DNA of 20,477 nt from a virus. A model generated the notes under the pieces. The model did not search any database and had not been told where the DNA came from. It saw only the letters and a program-made list of their open reading frames with translations. Below are positions 15,869 to 20,477 of this stretch, one piece after another. The number at the start of each line of letters is the position of its first letter. Within the stretch, counting starts at the first letter, position 1. Made by a program: the position numbers and the translations under genes. Where the stretch lies: positions 1 through 20,477 of the IMG/VR virus record IMGVR_UViG_3300022198_002427. One strand, 5' to 3'.

Positions 15869-15896
15869 AGAGGGTTCTTCGGAACCCTCTTTTTTT
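15869..15896 (+). terminator. Strong intrinsic terminator after gp23
   Basis: A perfect 9-base-pair stem (15869-15877 with 15882-15890) closes on a C(UUCG)G tetraloop and is followed by a run of seven T (15890-15896). It starts 22 bases after the gp23 stop and should end the gp22/gp23 transcript. Confidence 0.93.
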
Positions 15897-15897
15897 A

Positions 15898-15905
15898 TCT
15901 AAATA
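15898..15905 (+). promoter_or_regulatory. Candidate late promoter after the terminator (TCTAAATA)
   Basis: TCTAAATA matches 7 of 8 positions of the late box and directly follows the terminator, 18 bases before the next gene. Because the upstream transcript should stop, a promoter is needed here. Confidence 0.5.
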
Positions 15906-15923
15906 TATTTAAAGACTACTATA

Positions 15924-16592
15924 ATGAAAACTTTTAATCAGTTTTGTGATGATGCAAATATTAATGAATTTTGGAATCCATTTGCATCCAAACCAAAACC
16001 ACCAAAACCAAAACCAAAAGGTGATGTAAAAGTTTTAGCATATAAAAATTATAAATCTGGAGAATTAAATAAAACAACAGGTGAATTTACGCCAAGATCA
16101 CATACTCCATCTGAAAAAGCAAGATATGGATGGAAACCTGTTAATACAAGTTCTTACGGACCCAAAGATACAACTTCTCAATCATATAATACTGGTAGAG
16201 ATAAAGTTCAGAGAACTGCTGATGGAACTCCATTTTCAGGTTCTACACGAGGTGTAGCTGTTCCTTATAAGTATAAAAAAAATGAAGTTCCAAAAGGTGA
16301 ATGGGCAGGAACTCCATCCAGAAAATTTGGATCTAAAGTAACATTTACTCAAAAACCAATGGGAACTGGTACAAGAAGTATCATAACCCAAGTAAAAGAT
16401 ACTGGCAATTTCGGACCTGCTGGAGCAGTTAATCGTTCTACAAGTTTTGATTTGATGAGACAAACTGCAAGAGACTTGACTGGCAATCCAAAATTGACAC
16501 CGACTCAATATGGAAAAAGAAAAGTTTATGTAAAATTGACTGAACCAACTAAATATGTTGCTCCTCATGGCGTAGGTCCGGTTATTAAATAA
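15924..16592 (+). CDS. Candidate internal head protein with double-psi-barrel/3D-like C-terminal domain (222 aa)
   Basis: The first residues MKTFNQFCDDANINE resemble the T4 capsid-targeting sequence (MKTYQEFIAE-A) and the leader of the 4357 gene product. I-N-E15|F16 could be a gp21 site, although position 10 is Asp and not Glu. A Pro/Lys linker (KPKPPKPKPKG) follows, encoded by a CCAAAA repeat, then a Lys/Tyr/Gly-rich region to about residue 110. The C-terminal part reads GEWAGTPSRKFGSKVTFTQK, RSIITQVKDTGNFGPAGAVN, RSTSFDLMRQTARDL and YGKRKVYVKL. The order FGSKV, then V-x-DTGNFG, then FDLM...A, then G-x-x-V-x-V resembles RlpA-type double-psi barrels and 3D domains of peptidoglycan-active proteins. 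That resemblance is by eye only. It stands between its own promoter and the gp3-like gene. Confidence 0.6.
   Translation: MKTFNQFCDDANINEFWNPFASKPKPPKPKPKGDVKVLAYKNYKSGELNKTTGEFTPRSHTPSEKARYGWKPVNTSSYGPKDTTSQSYNTGRDKVQRTADGTPFSGSTRGVAVPYKYKKNEVPKGEWAGTPSRKFGSKVTFTQKPMGTGTRSIITQVKDTGNFGPAGAVNRSTSFDLMRQTARDLTGNPKLTPTQYGKRKVYVKLTEPTKYVAPHGVGPVIK
15988..16019 (+). repeat. CCAAAA short tandem repeat inside the 15924 gene
   Basis: An imperfect tract of CCAAAA units (with one CCA interruption) encodes the Lys-Pro linker. Such a tract can change in copy number by slippage, but a hexamer unit keeps the reading frame. Confidence 0.7.
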
Positions 16593-16616
16593 TAGTTCCA
16601 ATACAAGTAAAAAACT

Positions 16617-17165
16617 ATGGCAACATCTTTTGACAAGCAGATACAAAATAGAAATTTTTTATCTCCTGTTGGATTTAAATTTCATCTCTCAAAGTATCCT
16701 AAAGTTTCATTCTTTTGCAATTCTACAAAAATTCCAGAAATTTCATTTTCAACTATTTCGCAATCCACTTATTTAAAAGATATTGATATTCCTGGAGGAA
16801 AAATTCAATATGGAGATTTAAATTTAAGATTTTTAGTTGATGAAAATATGGAAAATTATGCATTAATTCATAATTGGATAACTGGTTTAGGTTTTCCAGA
16901 ATCAACAGAACAATTTGGAAATTTTATTACAAATGATGATGGAATAAAAGATTATAAGGAACAATTTAGTGATGGAAGTCTACATATTTTAAATAGTAAT
17001 TTTAATACCGTATCAATTGTAAAATTTAAAGATTTATTTCCAACTTCATTATCATCATTAGATTTCCAAACATCTGATACTGATATCAATTACTTTACAG
17101 CAGAAGCATCTTTCAAGTATACTATCTACAATATATTAGCATCTGACGGTAGAACACCCTTATGA
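16617..17165 (+). CDS. gp3: gp3-like tail completion protein with tail-tube fold (182 aa)
   Basis: It is close in size to T4 gp3 (176), the tail-tube terminator, and it sits in the place where T4-like cyanophages carry a gene annotated gp3 (after gp23, before uvsY; from memory). The sequence shows a tail-tube layout: FLSPVGFKFHLSKYPKVSFF, KIPEISFSTISQSTYLKDID, GGKIQYGDLNLRFLVDENME followed by NYALIHNWITGLGFPE, then LHILNSNFNTVSIVKFKDLF followed by PTSLSSLDF. KFKDLFPTSLSSLDF (136-150) aligns with HFYDIFPTNISTINL of gp19 in this window, so the two are paralogues. The gene could instead be a tube-fold baseplate connector (gp54/gp48 type). Its stop overlaps the uvsY start by four bases (ATGA). 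Confidence 0.7.
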   Translation: MATSFDKQIQNRNFLSPVGFKFHLSKYPKVSFFCNSTKIPEISFSTISQSTYLKDIDIPGGKIQYGDLNLRFLVDENMENYALIHNWITGLGFPESTEQFGNFITNDDGIKDYKEQFSDGSLHILNSNFNTVSIVKFKDLFPTSLSSLDFQTSDTDINYFTAEASFKYTIYNILASDGRTPL

Positions 17166-17593
17166 ATCTTGAACAAATTCAGGAGATGTGGGAGAGGGAT
17201 TCTTTCATAGATCCAGATAACTTACATGATGAATCACTTAAAATACCTCAACTTCACTCTAAATACTATACCATATATAATACGATTACTCTTTTAAGAG
17301 AAAAGGCAAGAGAGTCTTTTAATCGTGTGAGATTGGAAAGATATAATTATTATGCAGGTAAAGCACCTGCAGAAGTGTATGAAGAAGATCCATTTCCTTA
17401 TAAGATAAGAGAAAAAGATGTGCTTCAACGCTATCTTGATGCTGATGAAAGATTAACAGCAGTAGATTTAAAAATTAAATATTACGATACTATGTTAAAG
17501 TTTCTTGAAGAGATTATTAAGAATATCTCCAATAGAACTTTTCAAATTAAAAATGCAATCGAGTGGCACAGGTTCCAAGCAGGGTTTAACTAA
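17162..17593 (+). CDS. uvsY: UvsY recombination mediator
   Basis: Loads the UvsX recombinase on single-stranded DNA covered by gp32, allowing recombination-dependent replication and repair. At 143 residues it is close to T4 UvsY (137). The N terminus MNLEQIQEMWERDSFIDPDN compares with T4 MRLEDLQEELKKDVFIDSTK; then come LHSKYYTIYNTITLLREKAR and RLERYNYYAGKAPAEVYEED (T4 has ARLDYYSGRGDGDEF), and the C terminus GFN after ..IKNAIEWHRFQA (T4 IKHIQDMRAFEAGK). It overlaps its neighbours by 4 and 1 bases, so it is in one transcript with the gp3-like gene and the 64-aa gene. Confidence 0.93.
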   Translation: MNLEQIQEMWERDSFIDPDNLHDESLKIPQLHSKYYTIYNTITLLREKARESFNRVRLERYNYYAGKAPAEVYEEDPFPYKIREKDVLQRYLDADERLTAVDLKIKYYDTMLKFLEEIIKNISNRTFQIKNAIEWHRFQAGFN

Positions 17594-17787
17594 TGGATGA
17601 AGAATCCAAGTTTATAATGGATTTTAGTATAGAAGATATTCATCTTTTATACGATTGTGTTTGTAAAAGAATAGAAACCTGGGAGGGATATCCTTCCAGG
17701 CATCCATTTGAGCAGGAGCATCTAAATTACCTCAGAACAGAATTATATAAGGCAGTTTTAGATTTCAAGTTTAATTGTGGAGAATAA
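17593..17787 (+). CDS. Small acidic protein of unknown function (64 aa)
   Basis: The frame starts by a one-base overlap with the uvsY stop (TAATG). MDFSIEDIHLLYDCVCKRIE looks like one amphipathic helix, and HPFEQEHLNYLRTELYKAVL like a second, with a WEGYPS turn between, so a small helical hairpin is likely. An inner ATG at 17617 (MDFSIEDI...) is a possible alternative start. I do not recognise the family. Its place between uvsY and uvsW suggests an accessory role in recombination or repair, but this is only position. The late-promoter-like box before uvsW overlaps its stop codon. Confidence 0.6.
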   Translation: MDEESKFIMDFSIEDIHLLYDCVCKRIETWEGYPSRHPFEQEHLNYLRTELYKAVLDFKFNCGE

Positions 17788-17790
17788 ATA
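17784..17790 (+). promoter_or_regulatory. Candidate late promoter for uvsW (ATAAATA)
   Basis: AATAAATA (17783-17790) overlaps the stop of the 64-aa gene and lies 23 bases before the uvsW start. T4 uvsW is expressed late, which fits. Confidence 0.5.
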
Positions 17791-17813
17791 CTTGTAATTA
17801 ATATTATGAGTAT

Positions 17814-19277
17814 ATGTCTCATTTGATTATTCAAAAGAAGAACGAAGTATATTTAACAGTAAAGGCAGATCCTCACGTCTATTATGAACTTGCAGATCAG
17901 TTCACGTTTGAGGTTCCTGGTGCAAAATTTATGCCTCAATTCCGTAGCAGACATTGGGATGGAAAAATTAGATTATTTAACGTTCAAAACGGCGAAGTAT
18001 ATGTTGGATTATTAGATAAAGTTACTCAATTTTGCAAAGATCATAATTATACTTTTGAATTTGTAGATAATAAGTTTTATGGTCTTCCTTTTGAATCTAA
18101 TGAAATGATTTCAAAAGAAGGTGTAAAAGATTATATGAAATCTATATGCAAATATTCTCCAAGGGATTATCAAGTAGAAGGTGTTTACGACGCCCTAAAA
18201 CATAATAGAAAGTTATTGATATCCCCAACTGCTTCGGGAAAGTCATTGATGATATACTCGATTGTGAGATATCACGTTGAGCGAGAACAAAATATTCTGA
18301 TAGTCGTTCCAACGACTTCCCTAGTAGAACAGATGTATAAAGATTTTGAAGACTATGGTTGGGATGTGGGTTCATTTTGCCACAAAATATACGCAGGAAG
18401 AGAAAGAGAGACAGATTCGCAGGTGATTATCACTACCTGGCAATCTATATACAAACTTCCACGCCAATATTTTTCAAGATTTAATGTGGTTGTTGGGGAT
18501 GAAGCACACCAGTTTAAATCAAAGTCTCTTATATCTATAATGTCAAAACTTGCTGATGCAAAGTATCGTTATGGATTTACAGGCACATTAGACGGAACAC
18601 AAACTCATAAATGGGTGTTGGAAGGTCTTTTTGGTCCTTCTTATAAAATTATAAAAACAGATGAATTGATGAAAAAGGGGCATGTTGCTCAATTAGATAT
18701 CAATGTGCTTCTATTGAAACATCCAGCACATAAATTTGAAAATTTTGAAGAAGAAGTTCAGTATATCATAAATCATGAACGAAGAAACAAATTTATTCGA
18801 AATCTTGCTCTCGATCTTAAAGGTAATACTCTTATTCTATTCTCCAGAGTAGAAGGTCATGGTCAACCTTTATATGAAATGATAAATAGCAATAGGATTG
18901 ATGATCGACATGTCTTTTTTGTTCATGGTGGAGTGGCAACAGAAGACAGAGAAAAAGTAAGAGAGATTACAGAGAAAGAGAATGATGCGATTATTGTTGC
19001 ATCTTATGGAACATTCTCTACTGGCATTAACATTAAAAACTTACACAATGTTATTTTTGCTTCTCCTTCTAAGTCAAGGATTAGAAATCTCCAATCAATT
19101 GGGAGAGTTCTCAGAAAAGGAAATAACAAAACAAAAGCAACGTTATATGATATTGCCGACGACATTTCCTATAAGTCTAGAAAAAATTATACTTTAAATC
19201 ATCTAATCGAAAGAATTAAAGTTTATAATGAAGAAAATTTTAATTACGACATAGTAAACATACCGCTTAAAAATTAA
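17814..19277 (+). CDS. uvsW: UvsW ATP-dependent helicase
   Basis: A superfamily 2 helicase that unwinds R-loops and branched DNA, switches replication from origin- to recombination-dependent mode, and helps repair. At 487 residues it is near T4 UvsW (about 500). The N-terminal 110 residues form the small substrate-binding domain (HVYYELADQFTFEVPGAKFM, PQFRSRHWDGKIRLFN). Helicase motifs: YSPRDYQ Q-like motif (114-120), Walker A SPTASGKSL (137-145), VPTTSLVEQM (165-174), DEAH (229-232), TGTLDG (256-261), TFSTGIN (400-406) and motif VI QSIGRVLRKG (427-436). No Shine-Dalgarno is near the ATG. A seven-codon frame starting at 17806 overlaps the start in another phase. Confidence 0.95.
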   Translation: MSHLIIQKKNEVYLTVKADPHVYYELADQFTFEVPGAKFMPQFRSRHWDGKIRLFNVQNGEVYVGLLDKVTQFCKDHNYTFEFVDNKFYGLPFESNEMISKEGVKDYMKSICKYSPRDYQVEGVYDALKHNRKLLISPTASGKSLMIYSIVRYHVEREQNILIVVPTTSLVEQMYKDFEDYGWDVGSFCHKIYAGRERETDSQVIITTWQSIYKLPRQYFSRFNVVVGDEAHQFKSKSLISIMSKLADAKYRYGFTGTLDGTQTHKWVLEGLFGPSYKIIKTDELMKKGHVAQLDINVLLLKHPAHKFENFEEEVQYIINHERRNKFIRNLALDLKGNTLILFSRVEGHGQPLYEMINSNRIDDRHVFFVHGGVATEDREKVREITEKENDAIIVASYGTFSTGINIKNLHNVIFASPSKSRIRNLQSIGRVLRKGNNKTKATLYDIADDISYKSRKNYTLNHLIERIKVYNEENFNYDIVNIPLKN

Positions 19278-19278
19278 T

Positions 19279-19689
19279 ATGGGAGATGAATTTTACGCAA
19301 TAATAAAATTAGTTTCTGGGGAAGAAATTCTATCAATAGTTGCTACTGATGATAATGGTGGAAATCCAGTTTTAATTTTGCAAAATCCAGTAATAATAAA
19401 ATTAATACAAGGTAAAATGGGAACCATAGCTAAAGTAAAGCCATGGATTGAACTTTCTAATGATGATTTTTATATAGTTAATTTTGATAAAATTATTACT
19501 ATGACAGAACTTGAAGATATGAATTTAATTTCAATATATGATGAATATATATCTGATGATAATAAATCTAGACCAGAGTCACCAGGACGTGTAAAGCCAG
19601 ATTCAAAGATGGGATATATATCTTCAGTAGAAGATGCACGTAAAAGACTAGAAGATATATTTAAACTTAAAGATAATAAAGAAAGCTAA
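19279..19689 (+). CDS. Sm-like (LSm-type) small protein (136 aa)
   Basis: Residues 6-21 (YAIIKLVSGEEILSIV) look like the first strands of an Sm fold (x-V-x-L-x-x-G-x-x-x-x-G/S-x-V), residues 29-42 (NPVLILQNPVIIKL) like the next strands, and residues 52-78 (KVKPWIELSNDDFYIVNFDK, IITMTEL) like the closing strands. I recall similar short Sm-like proteins in T4-like cyanophages near uvsW and gp55, unverified. The C-terminal 45 residues are charged, with a final helix ARKRLEDIFKLKDN, and are probably separate or disordered. Sm-fold proteins form rings and bind RNA or structure complexes, so a post-transcriptional role is possible; nothing here proves RNA binding. It starts two bases after uvsW. 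Confidence 0.6.
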   Translation: MGDEFYAIIKLVSGEEILSIVATDDNGGNPVLILQNPVIIKLIQGKMGTIAKVKPWIELSNDDFYIVNFDKIITMTELEDMNLISIYDEYISDDNKSRPESPGRVKPDSKMGYISSVEDARKRLEDIFKLKDNKES

Positions 19690-19738
19690 ATCTCATCCTT
19701 CAAACCCAACAAAGGTATTCTAGCGATATTTTGATTAC

Positions 19739-19767
19739 TTGTCAAGTCTTTCTCAGTATGATAAAAT
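19739..19767 (+). promoter_or_regulatory. Host sigma70-type promoter for gp55
   Basis: TTGTCA (19739-19744) matches 5 of 6 bases of the -35 consensus, TAAAAT (19762-19767) 5 of 6 of the -10, with exactly 17 bases between. It lies in the 113-base gap before gp55 and gives the expected early expression of the late sigma factor. Confidence 0.7.
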
Positions 19768-19802
19768 AAAAATAACCTATTAGATTAATAAAAAATGTCG
19801 CT

Positions 19803-20327
19803 ATGCCAAGAAAAAAGACAGAGCATTATGTTAACAATAAAGAGTTGTTGGAGGCAATGATCGTTTACCGTACAAAGGTCGAAAAGAAATATAAAGAGAT
19901 ATACGGCAAAGATTTACGAGAACAACCAAAGGAAGAAAGAGCACGAAGATGGGATGGTAAACCACCCATTCCAAATTATCTTGGAGATTGTTTTTTAAAG
20001 ATTGCAACTCACTTATCATATAAACCAAACTTTGTAAATTATATGTTTCGTGAGGATATGATTTCAGATGGAATCGAAAATTGCGTTCAATATATTCATA
20101 ATTTTGATCCTGAAAAATCCAAAAATCCTTTTGCTTACTTTACGCAGATCATTCATTATGCTTTTCTCCGTAGAATCCAAAAAGAGAAAAAGCAACTTGA
20201 CATTAAAACCAAAATTATTGAAAAGACGGGTTTTGATGAAGTCATGATGGTTGATGACAGTTTGCTTTCTGGGCATAGTTCAGACTACAACACCATTAAA
20301 GATAATATTCAATATAGAAACCGATGA
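19803..20327 (+). CDS. gp55: gp55 late-gene sigma factor
   Basis: Redirects host RNA polymerase to late promoters (TATAAATA). At 174 residues it is near T4 gp55 (185). [20 protein letters not shown] (7-26) aligns with T4 [40 protein letters not shown] followed by [20 protein letters not shown] (84-123) aligns with the T4 sigma region 2-like block ([20 protein letters not shown]...KNPHAYITQACFNAFVQRI). The C terminus ends [16 protein letters not shown] and does not show the SLDFLYE-type hydrophobic motif with which T4 gp55 binds the sliding clamp gp45. Its stop overlaps the gp47 start by four bases (ATGA). A sigma70-type promoter precedes it. Confidence 0.94.
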   Translation: [174 protein letters not shown]

Positions 20328-20477
20328 GCAAAGTAGCAATTTTAAGTGACACACATTTCGGCGCCAGAAAAGGTTCAAAGTTTCTTCATGATTACTTTGA
20401 ACTTTTCTACAAAAATGTCTTCTTCCCTGCTCTAAAGGAACATGGCGTAGAAACTGTGATTCATATGGGAGATGCTT
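20324..20477 (+). CDS. gp47: gp47 recombination endonuclease subunit (Mre11-like), 3' end outside the window
   Basis: Only the first 51 residues are here. MSKVAILSDTHFGARKGSKF carries metallophosphoesterase motif I (D-x-H, Asp9/His11), and VIHMGDA at the edge carries the start of motif II (G-D). This matches T4 gp47 (LNLGDWHLG ... WIQYGDIF), which with gp46 forms the phage Mre11/Rad50 complex that resects DNA ends for UvsX/UvsY recombination. Position after gp55 is as in T4-like cyanophages, where gp46 follows. Confidence 0.9.
   Translation, partial: MSKVAILSDTHFGARKGSKFLHDYFELFYKNVFFPALKEHGVETVIHMGDA

Noticed and set aside
16236-16646. 136-aa open frame on the minus strand
   Set aside because: Antisense to the 15924 gene, Cys/Ser/Phe-rich with no recognisable motif, and every supported gene is on the plus strand.
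17806-17826. Seven-codon frame MSICLI overlapping the uvsW start, possible leader peptide
   Set aside because: Too short to judge, no ribosome site, and such frames are common by chance in AT-rich DNA.
19739-19762. Alternative pairing of TTGTCA with TATGAT as the gp55 promoter
   Set aside because: The spacer would be only 12 bases; TAAAAT with a 17-base spacer is far better.
1-20477. tRNA genes, CRISPR arrays, insertion sequences, introns or homing endonucleases
   Set aside because: I saw no cloverleaf, no regularly spaced repeats, no inverted-repeat-bounded transposase and no interrupted core gene; gaps between genes are at most about 110 bases.

Overview
This window is part of the genome of a T4-like (Tevenvirinae-related) contractile-tailed phage, almost certainly marine. 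All genes read left to right, they are tightly packed (many stop/start overlaps of 1 or 4 bases), and the DNA is AT-rich. The order gp15-gp16-(three extra genes)-gp17-gp18-gp19-gp20-gp67-(small gene)-gp21-gp22-gp23-(one extra gene)-gp3-like-uvsY-(small gene)-uvsW-(Sm-like gene)-gp55-gp47 is the core head, tail and recombination order that I know from T4-like cyanophages and pelagiphages. Nothing here (no photosynthesis genes, no tRNAs) settles whether the host is a cyanobacterium or a SAR11-type bacterium.

Layout. Bases 3-1988 hold accessory virion or tail genes: the C-terminal part of a subtilisin-like (S8) protease, a small fibre-like protein, and a repeat-built protein ending in an acidic tail. 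Bases 1988-3204 hold the tail terminator gp15 and the small terminase gp16. Bases 3214-5939 hold three genes inserted between the small and large terminase genes: a basic modular protein, a short protein with a T4-type capsid-targeting leader, and a 425-residue probable structural protein. Bases 5946-12136 encode the packaging motor gp17, sheath gp18, tube gp19 and portal gp20. Bases 12175-15846 form the prohead cassette: tiny core protein gp67 (53 aa), an 89-aa conserved small protein, protease gp21, scaffold gp22 and major capsid protein gp23. A strong UUCG-loop terminator follows gp23. Bases 15924-17165 hold a second protein with a capsid-targeting-like N terminus plus a possible double-psi-barrel/3D-type domain, and a tail-tube paralogue (gp3-like). 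Bases 17162-20477 are replication, recombination and transcription genes: UvsY, a 64-aa unknown, UvsW helicase, an Sm-like protein, the late sigma factor gp55 and the start of gp47.

How it works together. gp55 should read the TATAAATA-like late promoters that lie before the 957 gene, gp18, gp67, gp22, gp23, the 15924 gene and uvsW, whereas gp55 itself has a good host sigma70-type promoter. gp20, gp67, gp22 and gp23 build the prohead. gp21 then cuts scaffold, capsid and internal proteins at (L/I)-x-E sites, several of which are visible. gp16/gp17 fill the head, and gp15, gp18, gp19 and the gp3-like protein make the tail. UvsY, UvsW and gp47 support recombination-dependent replication. The least explained parts are the virion-region protease, the internal-head-protein candidates at 4357 and 15924, the mosaic basic protein at 3214, and the Sm-like protein at 19279.
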